From Candidatus Firestonebacteria bacterium RIFOXYD2_FULL_39_29 (GTDB taxonomy: Bacteria > Oederibacteriota > D2-FULL-39-29): a stretch of DNA of 50,996 bases. The first letter of the stretch is position 1, and each line of letters begins with the position of its first letter. The DNA lies in contig MFGV01000007.1 of NCBI GenBank assembly GCA_001778375.1, positions 1 to 50,996 of the forward strand, in the 5' to 3' direction. The notes below the pieces were generated by a model. That model saw only the letters and a program-made list of their open reading frames with translations. It did not search any database and was not told where the DNA came from. Below, in pieces: positions 25,363 through 33,299 of this stretch. A program made the translations under genes and the position numbers.

Positions 25363-25770
25363 TTATTTTGGAAGTTTTGTTTTGGCCCAGGTAAAAATCT
25401 ATCTGTTTGTTTTTCTATTTCCAGGGCTTGGTTTTCCGTGATGCGATCGTCTGTGTATTCTATTTTGGTTTTCATTTTTAGTACCGCAAAAGCATGCCTT
25501 GATTGATTGACAGTGTCTTCTTCATTAACAATTTCAGCAAGCAGTTTTACGGCATCTTCGTGATTTAGACTTGCGCTTACAACGCCGCCTTTGAAGACAA
25601 GTACGGCATCTATAGCGGAGATGACGGCGTGTACTCCATTTAAAGCTGCTGCGTCGTAATTTTTTTCTTCCAAACAGGCCTTCATTGCTTCAACGAACTT
25701 TCCGGCCTTATCAAAATAATTTAAATTATGTACTTTTTTCTCTTAATTTCCTTGGTATTTTTCCTGTCAT
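25363..25770 (-). pseudogene. HEPN-domain protein of an MNT/HEPN pair, broken by two frameshifts
   Basis: The gene starts at ATG 25770, 12 bp after the MNT stop and behind GAGGGG. It reads MTGKIPRKLREK and then hits TAA. Skipping one base in the A6 run (minus strand, 25739-25734) restores VHNLNYFDKAGKFVEAMKAC and the full HEPN helical bundle (NYDAAALNGVHAVISAIDA). Near the 3' end, one extra T in the T5 run (25397-25393) would restore TWAKTKLPK and a stop at 25363, in the same frame as the start. The longest intact frame (25320-25685, 121 residues) therefore has a false start and a false tail. No RX4-6H nuclease motif is visible, so it may have been a minimal HEPN. Sequencing error in homopolymers is possible. 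Confidence 0.8.
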
Positions 25771-25782
25771 TCACCCCTCGCT

Positions 25783-26382
25783 TTACAGCTCGTTTAACTT
25801 TTTACCTTTTAAATGCCGGCCCATTCCGACATTCATTAAAAGCTGTTTATTTTTTGTTTTCATTTTTATATATTCAGTAAGAGTGACTATGATACTGGAA
25901 ACTTTTTTTCCTGTCTCAAGCACGCTTTCTGTATGATTTTCTATGTCTTTTTTTTCCGCCTTTAGTTTGCTTTTATAATCTTTCACGACAAAGAACAGGT
26001 CAAGGTCGCTTCCGGCTCTCTGCTTGCCTTCAGCCATACTGCCGAACAAGTAAACTGACAATGCATCAGGGGCTATATCATCAATTATCTTTTGAAGCAT
26101 TTTTGAAAGATAGCTTTCTTCTTTTTCAAACAATTCCTTAAGTATATATTTCACAGCAGTATTTCTGTTGTTTATCTTGAAAGAAAATGTATTTCCGACT
26201 CTTTTTCTTATAACAAAGCCGTCCCGGGAAAGTTCATCCAAAACCTTTAAAACCCGGACATGAGATACTCCGACATTTCTGGCTATCTCTCTACCGCTCA
26301 TTTCAGGATCATATACAGAAAGAAACCTTAGCACTTTAATCTTTGCTTTACTTGAGAATATACTTTCGATCATACTATTCAT
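25783..26382 (-). CDS. Winged-helix plus MNT-type nucleotidyltransferase
   Basis: This 199-residue protein joins an N-terminal winged helix (residues about 10-70; MSGREIARNVGVSHVRVLKV) to a minimal nucleotidyltransferase with the GSX10DXD motif (G114-S115, D126, D128). Such MNT proteins pair with HEPN proteins as toxin-antitoxin modules, in which the nucleotidyltransferase can AMPylate the HEPN partner. The HEPN gene follows 12 bp downstream. The winged helix suggests autoregulation, and a phased triple GTTAAC array lies just upstream of the start. The catalytic residues look intact although the partner is broken. Confidence 0.88.
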   Translation of the reverse strand: MNSMIESIFSSKAKIKVLRFLSVYDPEMSGREIARNVGVSHVRVLKVLDELSRDGFVIRKRVGNTFSFKINNRNTAVKYILKELFEKEESYLSKMLQKIIDDIAPDALSVYLFGSMAEGKQRAGSDLDLFFVVKDYKSKLKAEKKDIENHTESVLETGKKVSSIIVTLTEYIKMKTKNKQLLMNVGMGRHLKGKKLNEL

Positions 26383-26710
26383 AAGCCACCACCCTGCTGT
26401 TAACTATAGTTAACACATGTTAACTATATATTACAACAAATATAGCGTCTTTTCAACAACATATTTGCACTTACATTCTTAATTATTACGACTATTATAT
26501 ACACAACCACACAATTGTCAAGACGAATATATTTTCAATATGCCTTGGGTGTCTTCTCATTTTTTTAAATTGCTTTTAATAAGACCTCTAACAAAATCTC
26601 CTATTTTTCAATGCATACTTACCACATCATTACTGATCTGGAGTTTTTAAAGCTCTCAAAATTTATTGAATTTGCCAAAAGATTTGTGATACCATCAAAC
26701 AGAGGTTCAA
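26383..26710. other. Divergent promoter region between MNT and ceramidase-like genes
   Basis: No gene is seen in this 328-bp spacer. It separates two divergently transcribed genes and must hold both promoters. The side near the MNT start has the GTTAAC array (listed separately). The rest is AT-rich, without a further repeat or hairpin that I can support. AGAGG precedes the plus-strand ATG at 26711. Confidence 0.6.
26399..26424. promoter_or_regulatory. Three GTTAAC sites phased at 10 bp, probable MNT operator
   Basis: GTTAAC, itself a palindrome, occurs at 26399, 26409 and 26419, exactly one helical turn apart. The spacers are TATA and ACAT, and a further TATATA follows. The array begins 17 bp upstream of the MNT start codon. 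Equal helical phasing puts the sites on one face of the DNA, as expected for cooperative binding of a small regulator. The winged helix of MNT is the obvious candidate; this is inference. Confidence 0.6.
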
Positions 26711-28114
26711 ATGATAAAAGCAGGGTTTTCCAAGTTAAATATTACAGGGGCGTTTACATATAAGATATGCGGTTATAAGATAAACGACCCGCTTTTCGTC
26801 CGTTGTTTTGCCCTTGTTGAAAATGACAAGCCTATACATATCACATTCTCCCTTGATTTTGTGGAGCTTCCCGAACCATTTGCCACAACCTTCAGAAAAG
26901 TAATCGCAAAAGCTTTACGGATCGATCCACGTAAAATAGTAATAAACGTAACTCACACGCACAGCATGCCCAAAATGCCTAATTTAAAAGATGACTATTT
27001 CGTAAAAACCCTTATAACCGCCGGAAAAAAGGCAATAAACAGAGCATCCCAAGCTGAAATTTCTTTTATAAAAACTGAAGCAGGAAAAGGATTTAATATC
27101 AACAGGCGCTGGGATTCAAAAAGGGATTTTGGGACCGTAACTGTGATTGATAATTCCGGCTGCGTCGTCAAAAATGGTGATATTCACGTTAAAGGCTATG
27201 TTGAAAAAGAATTGAGTTCTCTGGGTTTTCCGGAGATAAAAGTATCCGCTTCAGCAAAGCTTGACGGACCTGTAGATCCAGACCTCACCCTCCTGCTTTT
27301 TAAGAGTTCAAAAGGTAGTATTTTAGGAGGCATTGTTAGATATGCCTCACACCCGACTTTTGTAGCACACTTTAACGGTAATATCATAAGCGCCGATTAT
27401 CCCGGTTTCCTTCTCAAAACCCTGGAAAAACATTTTGGAGGGGATTTTTTATTCTTAAACGGCTGTTCCGGTGACTTAAGACCGTATTCGAAATATTATT
27501 CCGTAAAAGGCGCCAAAGCCTTTGGAAGACGGCTTGCGGCAAAACTGATCAGCGCTTCAAAAGATTTGAATTATTCACCTCTTAATAAAGCTAATTACTC
27601 GACAAAAAGTATCACTCTGCCGGTGAGGACTGATCTTGAAAAAGATATAAAGAAGCTGACTGCCAACTTCTGGTTGCTACGGGAAAGAAATACTCCCGGT
27701 AATCTCTCAAAACTTCCGGTAAAAAAAGCGAGAGAAAAAGATGAGTTACGCTGGGCAAATGATATGATGGTTTATTTGAATTTCACAATATTCAAGGGAA
27801 ATAATAAATATATAACAAGAAAATACTGGCCTTATAGTCTCGGCTTGCTTTCTATCGGTCCGGTAAATTATCTTTTCTTTCAGGAAGAAGTTTTTTCAGA
27901 AATGTCTAGATACCTAAAAACACGGTTTCCCGAAGTAGAATTAAACACCGTCTCCCTTTCAAACGGCGGCACATCTTATCTCCTTCCAAATAATGAGATA
28001 AAAAAAGGCGGCTATGAATACACCTGGTCTATATTCGGCAGGGGCGCATTTGAAACCGTAAAAAATACCGCCTCAAAATTCATTTCAAAGTGCTCGTCAT
28101 ATAAAGCATCGTAA
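26711..28114 (+). CDS. Neutral/alkaline ceramidase-like protein
   Basis: This 467-residue protein matches the N-terminal catalytic domain of the neutral/alkaline non-lysosomal ceramidase family. It has IKAGFSKLNITG at the start, INVTHTHS with zinc-type His at 82 and 84, YASHPTF and IISADYPGFL. It has no signal peptide and lacks the C-terminal immunoglobulin-like domain of secreted ceramidases, so it is probably cytoplasmic and may hydrolyse some other amide. It is the only plus-strand gene in the right-hand 49 kb, which suggests an independent acquisition. AGAGG precedes the ATG. Confidence 0.85.
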   Translation: MIKAGFSKLNITGAFTYKICGYKINDPLFVRCFALVENDKPIHITFSLDFVELPEPFATTFRKVIAKALRIDPRKIVINVTHTHSMPKMPNLKDDYFVKTLITAGKKAINRASQAEISFIKTEAGKGFNINRRWDSKRDFGTVTVIDNSGCVVKNGDIHVKGYVEKELSSLGFPEIKVSASAKLDGPVDPDLTLLLFKSSKGSILGGIVRYASHPTFVAHFNGNIISADYPGFLLKTLEKHFGGDFLFLNGCSGDLRPYSKYYSVKGAKAFGRRLAAKLISASKDLNYSPLNKANYSTKSITLPVRTDLEKDIKKLTANFWLLRERNTPGNLSKLPVKKAREKDELRWANDMMVYLNFTIFKGNNKYITRKYWPYSLGLLSIGPVNYLFFQEEVFSEMSRYLKTRFPEVELNTVSLSNGGTSYLLPNNEIKKGGYEYTWSIFGRGAFETVKNTASKFISKCSSYKAS

Positions 28115-28135
28115 GACTTCAAAGCTTTTACTTTA

Positions 28136-28153
28136 AAACATTGCAAAATGTTT
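28136..28153. terminator. Possible bidirectional terminator between convergent genes
   Basis: AAACATT pairs with AATGTTT around GCAA, and A-rich and T-rich flanks surround it. It lies 22 bp after the ceramidase-like stop and just beyond the stop of the convergent nitroreductase gene. The stem is short and AT-rich, so support is weak. Confidence 0.3.
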
Positions 28154-28156
28154 GAT

Positions 28157-28672
28157 TTACCAAATATCTTTATGCACAATTTCACTAAGTTCTTTCCTCG
28201 GTCTCAAGACCGGGTCTTCTGCGGGGAAACCAACAGGGGTCATGGCTATAATATTGATATTTTGAGGAACACCCAGAACCTTCCGGGCAATTTCAGGATT
28301 AAAGGCTCCCACCCAGCAGGTGCCGAGTCCTTCGTTAGCTGCGGCAAGAAGGAGATGTTCAAAGGCAATAGCCAGATCAACATGGCTATAATCAGCTTTA
28401 TCAAAAGAACGTTTCCACGATACAGAAGTGTCTACACATCCTACAATAATCACCGGCGCCGTATAGAACCACTCCCGCCCGTAAGCTTCTTTCAATTTTT
28501 CTTTTACTTTACTATCCTTAATGACAATAAAATGCCACGGTTGAAGATTGCAAGCCGAAGGCGCTATGCGGGCAGCATCGAGGAGCTTGGCGACGAGCTC
28601 TTCGGAGACAGGCTTTGTGAGATCATATTTTCGGATGCTCTTTCGCTTTTTTATTAGGTCAGTGAAATCCAT
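28157..28672 (-). CDS. Nitroreductase-family FMN oxidoreductase
   Basis: This 171-residue protein has the nitroreductase layout: KKRKSIRKYD near the N-terminus (FMN phosphate contacts), ARIAPSACNLQPWHFIV (about residues 40-56), a central LLLAAANEGLGTCWVGAF, and GFPAEDP near the C-terminus. Such enzymes use NAD(P)H and FMN to reduce quinones, nitro compounds or flavins. The natural substrate is unknown. The open frame begins six codons upstream, but AAGGAG fits the ATG at 28672. It lies alone between a convergent gene and a repeat-bearing spacer. Confidence 0.93.
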   Translation of the reverse strand: MDFTDLIKKRKSIRKYDLTKPVSEELVAKLLDAARIAPSACNLQPWHFIVIKDSKVKEKLKEAYGREWFYTAPVIIVGCVDTSVSWKRSFDKADYSHVDLAIAFEHLLLAAANEGLGTCWVGAFNPEIARKVLGVPQNINIIAMTPVGFPAEDPVLRPRKELSEIVHKDIW

Positions 28673-28683
28673 AATTCTCCTTA

Positions 28684-28805
28684 ATTGCAATTACTAAGAT
28701 CTAAATTCTAAGCAGTCAACTACCACGGGCTTACGAGGCTGTGGGTTTTCTAAGGATTTACACTAAACAATTACTAACTTCATAATTACTAAATCTTAAA
28801 CAAAA
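28684..28805. repeat. Spacer with 'ATTACTAAGATCTAAATTCTAAG' words
   Basis: This is a diverged relative of the repeats at 9914-10052 and 50822-50980. CAATTACTAAGATCTAAATT is followed by CTAAGCAGT, and later by ACTAAACAATTACTAA and ATTACTAAATCTTAAACAAA. A short palindrome-like insert (CCACGGGCTTACGAGGCTGTGG) interrupts it in the middle. No gene is present. Confidence 0.6.
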
Positions 28806-28817
28806 CTCATTGGACTT

Positions 28818-30188
28818 TTAGAAATCCGGATAGGGGATTTCTTCGTTTTTGCCTATTTTTATCTTTTTGTCTTCTATTTTAACATTCTTAACAAAGCCAT
28901 AGTCTTTTACCAAGTTTGTTTTAATATTAACTATTGCTAAACTATCATCGTGGTTGTACACAATAAACAGATATGGATATTTCAATTCAAGTCGATCCGC
29001 CCATTCATATGAATTTTCCCTATGAAACACTACGTAATGTTCATTTTTTTCTTCATCGTAGGCCATAACCCCACTTTTAAAATATGAGGTATACTTGACA
29101 TTATTATATTTTACTTCCGAGCATATGCTGTTCCCTGTCTCTTTGCCCTTGTATTTTCTTATTGTACCATCTTTTTTCTTTCCACCGTCTTTATGCCAGA
29201 AATAATAAGCATAGTACGGATTATTCTCGGATTTGCCTATTTCTTCTTGAGAGACATATCCCTGCTCTTTTGCCATTTTTACCAAGTATTCTCTTTCTTT
29301 TCTATCTTCATCATTTTCAAATTTATCTATTTTATCCCGAGTGTTCCATATTTGAAACGAATCGCCAACAGATCTATCCATAGAAAAACTTACAAAAGCA
29401 TTTTTTTTGGTATTTATAACATATAAAGCATAGTACGCCGCCCCGGTTCCCCCATCAATACAGTAAAAATATATGCTCTCATAATCATCTTTTTCAAGTT
29501 TTACTGTCTTTATATTTCTAACAACCATATAACTTCCAATTTCATGCTTTACTTTTTTCCCATTCGCATCTTTTATTGTTACGCTGAGTTCCCTTTCTTC
29601 TTTGGAAAACAAGGCTGTGCCTATTTTGTCTCCTTCGCACTTGAAAACTATTTTTTTTGGAAGATCCTCTATTTCGTCTTCCCGATCTACTTTAATTATT
29701 TCTTCAGTCTTCATTTCGGGTTCTTTGTAGAATTTTGATATTCCGGTAATTTTGTTGCCTGTATAATTACCTTCTTCTATCAAATTACCTCTCTTTGAAA
29801 AAGCACTATATTCTCCGCTTCTTTTATTACTGGAATAGTGCACAAGAGCTTTTAACTCTCCCGATTCATAATATTCCTTAACATATCCATCCGGAATATA
29901 GCCGGAAATCTTATAAATACCAGCATCTCTGGTTTCAATTGCTAATTCTTTTTTAATCGTAATATTTACATCTCCATTATCAATTTCATAATATTTAATA
30001 GTTTTTGCATTACCAGATTCGTCTATATCTTCAGCTATCCGTATTATTTGTTTTCCTTTGATTTCATATTTATTAAAATCTATTTCATCAATATTTAATG
30101 GAAACAGCTTTTCTTTTGCAAGCCCGAATTCGACTGTTGTCAGAATAACACCGAGCACAATTAATATTATTTTCACAGTTTTCTCCAT
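28818..30188 (-). CDS. Secreted hypothetical protein with MORN-like repeats
   Basis: This 456-residue protein has no function I recognise. It has a hydrophobic signal segment (IILIVLGVILTTVEFGLA). Next come MORN/YwqK-type repeat segments (VKEYYESGELKALVHYSS, SGEYSAFSKRGNLIEEGNY, residues about 103-150). The C-terminal half is beta-rich with many Lys, Asp and Tyr, including KYPYLFIVYNHDDSLAIVN near the end, reminiscent of beta-propeller strands. It is probably periplasmic. It is flanked by repeat-bearing spacers and has no obvious operon partner. Confidence 0.75.
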   Translation of the reverse strand: MEKTVKIILIVLGVILTTVEFGLAKEKLFPLNIDEIDFNKYEIKGKQIIRIAEDIDESGNAKTIKYYEIDNGDVNITIKKELAIETRDAGIYKISGYIPDGYVKEYYESGELKALVHYSSNKRSGEYSAFSKRGNLIEEGNYTGNKITGISKFYKEPEMKTEEIIKVDREDEIEDLPKKIVFKCEGDKIGTALFSKEERELSVTIKDANGKKVKHEIGSYMVVRNIKTVKLEKDDYESIYFYCIDGGTGAAYYALYVINTKKNAFVSFSMDRSVGDSFQIWNTRDKIDKFENDEDRKEREYLVKMAKEQGYVSQEEIGKSENNPYYAYYFWHKDGGKKKDGTIRKYKGKETGNSICSEVKYNNVKYTSYFKSGVMAYDEEKNEHYVVFHRENSYEWADRLELKYPYLFIVYNHDDSLAIVNIKTNLVKDYGFVKNVKIEDKKIKIGKNEEIPYPDF

Positions 30189-30239
30189 TATTTAATGTTC
30201 AAAATCAAATGGTCTTATATCTATACTTAGCTCAACTTC

Positions 30240-30267
30240 GTACCTTGTACTTTGTACTTCGTACTTA
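30240..30267. repeat. Four 7-bp GTACYTN tandem units
   Basis: GTACCTT, GTACTTT, GTACTTC and GTACTTA follow one another directly. The block ends within the last codons of pgeF (stop at 30265) and runs into the short spacer before the MORN-like gene. It belongs to the same general class of short degenerate repeats seen in the other spacers. Confidence 0.6.
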
Positions 30268-30954
30268 TCTTTTAATGATTCCTGACACCATCCGACCCGT
30301 TCCCTTACCGTCTCTTCTATACGAGAAATACTTTTTCTTCTCGCAACATGTGCAGCGAGCTGTATCTTCTATATTATTAGCAGGAATTCCCAGTTTTTTC
30401 AATTGTAGTTTCACTATATCTGACAAGGAAAAATATAGTTTTCCGCCGCGCTTGCAAAAACCCTTATTTCTATATTTCTCTTTGAAATTAAGGGCAAACT
30501 CAGGGCTTACCTCATAACAGCACTCTTTTATCCTCGGACCTAGAACTATACGAAGGTCTTTTACTTTGGAGCCCTTCTTTTTTAGCTTCCCTACGGCTCT
30601 AGATACTATGTTTTTTATTGTGCTTTTCCAACCACAGTGGGTTATACCGATGAATCCGGTTTTCACATCATATAAAAATACCGGCAGGCAGTCTGCAGTA
30701 AAAACCAGGAGGAGGCAATTCTTTTTCGTAGTAATAAATCCGTCCGCTTCGCGCCCATTTACAAACTTGCCACTTTTCACGTCAAACACTTTTGCCCCAT
30801 GCACCTGCTTCGCAAAAGCAACAATCTCCGGTTTTATTTTCAACCTCTTTAACAGAGCAGGTAATTTCTTATTCAGCTCTTCCAATTTATAACTAACAGG
30901 CCTAACCGAAGTAAACGCCGTAGTATTTTTATTTTTCAAAACAAAAGAAATCAT
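30265..30954 (-). CDS. pgeF: Polyphenol oxidase/laccase-domain protein, peptidoglycan editing factor
   Basis: This 229-residue protein of the YfiH/PgeF family has the His-Cys-His metal site visible at H52 (KQVHG), C89 (FTADCLPV) and H106 (THCGWKS). The family has been linked to purine nucleoside processing and to preventing misincorporated serine in peptidoglycan stems. Its place at the end of the cell-wall block favours the envelope role. It follows the amidase gene across a spacer made of a purine-rich repeat. Confidence 0.9.
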   Translation of the reverse strand: MISFVLKNKNTTAFTSVRPVSYKLEELNKKLPALLKRLKIKPEIVAFAKQVHGAKVFDVKSGKFVNGREADGFITTKKNCLLLVFTADCLPVFLYDVKTGFIGITHCGWKSTIKNIVSRAVGKLKKKGSKVKDLRIVLGPRIKECCYEVSPEFALNFKEKYRNKGFCKRGGKLYFSLSDIVKLQLKKLGIPANNIEDTARCTCCEKKKYFSYRRDGKGTGRMVSGIIKR

Positions 30955-30957
30955 GCC

Positions 30958-31080
30958 ACTCCTATTCTTCCTTTTCCTTCTTTTCCTTCTTCTACTTCTT
31001 TTTCTTCCCTTCCTGTACTTGCTGTACTTGCTTTCCTTGCTTCTCCTGCTGTTCTCACTGTTCCGTATATCCTTCCTTCT
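30958..31080 (-). repeat. Purine-rich degenerate repeat tract (copy 1)
   Basis: On the minus strand this is an almost unbroken A/G tract built of GCAAG and ACAG words (AGCAAGTACAGCAAGTACAG, then GGAAGGGAAGAAAAAGAAG). It fills the spacer between the amidase and pgeF and covers the last codons of the amidase. A second tract of the same style lies in the ftsA-ftsZ spacer (35515-35640). Confidence 0.6.
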
Positions 31081-32329
31081 TGTATTCCTCGGTCACCGGC
31101 TCCCGGGAAGTCATGATCTCATCTTTATCCTGCTCGTTTGTTGCGTTAATAAAATCTTCCACACCCTGACAAATAGCCTTAGCCACTTTGTTTCTAAAAT
31201 CATCACCTCTAAGTTTATTTTCTTCATTCTTATTGGTAATGAATGCCACTTCCAGAAGTACAGCCGGCATATTGGCATGCGCAATAACATAAAAAGGGGC
31301 GCGAAGGATCATGTTTTTATTCCGGCTTTCCACATCTACATTATTTACAATATTATCCAGTATGTTCCCGGCCAGAAGAATACTCAAATAATCATTAGAT
31401 TTTGAACCCAGTTCTGAAAGGATGGATTTAATACCTCCGGTTTTCAAATATTCCATGTTTTCCCGTATTGCAAGCTTGCTTGATTTTTTATCGGACGGAT
31501 CCGCATCATATATATAGATTTCTGTACCCTCTGCCTCCCTGTCGGTATTTGCATTAATATGAATAGAAACAAATATATCTCCTTTGTTTTTATTAGCTAT
31601 TGCCGTTCTTTCCTGCAAGCTTATATATACATCTTTATCACGGGTAAGAATAACTTCTTTTTTTAGCTTTTCTCTTATTAATTCAGCTGTTTTAAAAGCA
31701 ATATCCAGAGTAACCGCCTTCTCCTGCAGTCCGTCTTTTCCGACTGCACCCGGATCTTTTCCCCCGTGACCGGCATCTACTATTATCCTCTGTACTTTAA
31801 ATTTTTCACCCTGTAAAAAAGGAATAGTCTTTATACTTCCGTTATTCATTTTAACTTCCGGTCTGCTTTTTTTTCCTTTTTTTGGTTTTATCTCTCCCTC
31901 GTATTTAACCTGAAGCACTTTGGATTTTTTATCGAGTTTTACTGAACCTTTCATCAGTCCGGCAAAGACATAATTCAGGCCATCTGCAGATAGAAAATAC
32001 CTCTTATCTGAAAAAACAGAATATTCTTTTAGCTTTGGTTCTACGCCGACAGTAAGACGCATGGAATTAACACCTCTGTTCATAAGCACTCTTTTTTTTG
32101 ACGGCACATAGGAGAAGGAAATATTATAAGCCTGACAGATCCCTTTCAGGTGGTAATAAGTATCAAAACCGCGGGTGAGAGTATATACTTTTATTTTACG
32201 GATTGTTCCATTATCTGATACCTTTACTTCTGAAAGCATAACTTTGTCCTTGAGGCTCTCTGCGCCCATACAAAACAAGGACATAATTAACAAAATAATT
32301 ACTTTAATCTGCGTATTCACGCATGTCAT
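31055..32329 (-). CDS. N-acetylmuramoyl-L-alanine amidase (Amidase_3) with copper-amine-oxidase-like N-domain
   Basis: This 424-residue protein cleaves the amide between MurNAc and L-Ala in peptidoglycan. It has a signal segment (IKVIILLIMSLFCMG). An N-terminal domain of about 130 residues resembles the stalk or binding domains of the Cu-amine-oxidase N type. The Amidase_3 domain has zinc ligands H188 (DAGHGG) and H257 (SIHINA) and Glu at 203 and 360 (LLEVAFI). Catalytic residues are complete. The start overlaps the upstream deacetylase stop by 26 nt; an internal GTG at 32320 is an alternative start. It acts in daughter-cell separation or wall turnover. Confidence 0.92.
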   Translation of the reverse strand: MTCVNTQIKVIILLIMSLFCMGAESLKDKVMLSEVKVSDNGTIRKIKVYTLTRGFDTYYHLKGICQAYNISFSYVPSKKRVLMNRGVNSMRLTVGVEPKLKEYSVFSDKRYFLSADGLNYVFAGLMKGSVKLDKKSKVLQVKYEGEIKPKKGKKSRPEVKMNNGSIKTIPFLQGEKFKVQRIIVDAGHGGKDPGAVGKDGLQEKAVTLDIAFKTAELIREKLKKEVILTRDKDVYISLQERTAIANKNKGDIFVSIHINANTDREAEGTEIYIYDADPSDKKSSKLAIRENMEYLKTGGIKSILSELGSKSNDYLSILLAGNILDNIVNNVDVESRNKNMILRAPFYVIAHANMPAVLLEVAFITNKNEENKLRGDDFRNKVAKAICQGVEDFINATNEQDKDEIMTSREPVTEEYKKEGYTEQ

Positions 32330-33299
32330 CTTTATAATTATTTGATAAGAGTTCGGAAAATTGTTTTAAATTTATATTTCCAAAAACACCTCTGCGTTTT
32401 AAGGCAAAGGGGTTGGATTCCATAGTATTTTTATCCCACTGCACTGTTACCGCCGCTTTATAACCGCTCTCTTTAAGCAGACGCATAACGGTACTGTTAT
32501 AGCCTCCGTAAGGATAAGCAAAATAGTAAACGTTCTTTTTAAGCTTTTCTTCTATTATATTTTTAGATTCGACAAGTTCCCGCTTTATTCTTTTTTCGTA
32601 CTCTTCCCCGGTTTCTCCGCCCTTCATTTTGTTTAAGTGAGGATGGGACATTGAATGGGACTCTATTTCCATTAAGCCCTCTTCATGTATTATTTTTATT
32701 GTTTCCCAGCTCATCGCGGTCCTGTCAAGTTTTACGGAGTTAATATGAAGGAACAAAGTAGCCGGAAGCTTATACTTTTTGAGTACAGGATAAGCGTATT
32801 TATATATAGATTCATCGGCGCCGTCAAAAGTTATTACTATTACATCCCTATCGTAGGACTGTTTTTTCTCGAGACGTAAACCAAAATCCGACATTTTTAC
32901 GCATTTATAATTTTCGGAAAGGTACTTCATTTGCTCTTCAAAATTTTCCAGTGAAACTATTAACAACAAATCCGAGGGTTTGGAAAACCTGTTGATTTTT
33001 GGATCCTTGCTCGAACGGACGCTTTCAGGGAAGATTTCATGATAATTAAGTATTTTTATCCATTTAGCTCCTTTATTTTTTTCGGGACCGGGGAAAGTAT
33101 ATTTATCCTGATAATTTTCTATAGGAATATCCTGCTTTGGAGCTTCTATTTGCGCATTATGGCCTTCGGGGGTTACTTCAATATCCGTAAAACTTTCCCT
33201 TGATTTGTTTTTTCCCGCGGGAGATTCTATTTTTAAAACAAATATGGCAAATATTCCGACCAGTACGGCAAGAATAGCCAGTTTAACGGTAGTCTTCAT
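32304..33299 (-). CDS. NodB-type polysaccharide deacetylase, atypical metal site
   Basis: This 331-residue protein is anchored by one N-terminal helix (LAILAVLVGIFAIFVL). A linker of about 60 residues leads to a NodB domain with the HxxxH motif intact (H215, H219 in ESHSMSH). Motif 1 is TFDGAD (157-162) rather than TFDDG: the first Asp (D159) is present, but the metal-binding second Asp is a Gly. D162 might substitute. Family members remove N-acetyl groups from peptidoglycan or other glycans. The chosen ATG follows GGAG; an in-frame ATG at 33323 is less likely. The gene overlaps its paralogue by 17 nt. Confidence 0.88.
   Translation of the reverse strand: MKTTVKLAILAVLVGIFAIFVLKIESPAGKNKSRESFTDIEVTPEGHNAQIEAPKQDIPIENYQDKYTFPGPEKNKGAKWIKILNYHEIFPESVRSSKDPKINRFSKPSDLLLIVSLENFEEQMKYLSENYKCVKMSDFGLRLEKKQSYDRDVIVITFDGADESIYKYAYPVLKKYKLPATLFLHINSVKLDRTAMSWETIKIIHEEGLMEIESHSMSHPHLNKMKGGETGEEYEKRIKRELVESKNIIEEKLKKNVYYFAYPYGGYNSTVMRLLKESGYKAAVTVQWDKNTMESNPFALKRRGVFGNINLKQFSELLSNNYKDDMREYAD

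Noticed and set aside
25320-25685. A 121-residue HEPN protein taken at face value
   Set aside because: The conserved HEPN sequence continues upstream of its ATG, its tail encodes a repeat element, and a better start and stop exist in another frame. It was replaced by the frameshifted gene at 25363-25770.
25734-25739. Programmed -1 frameshift at the A-rich run in the HEPN gene
   Set aside because: The A6-G run is not in the phase of a classic A AAA AAG slippery heptamer, and the conserved frame is +1 rather than -1. A second indel downstream also argues for decay or error.
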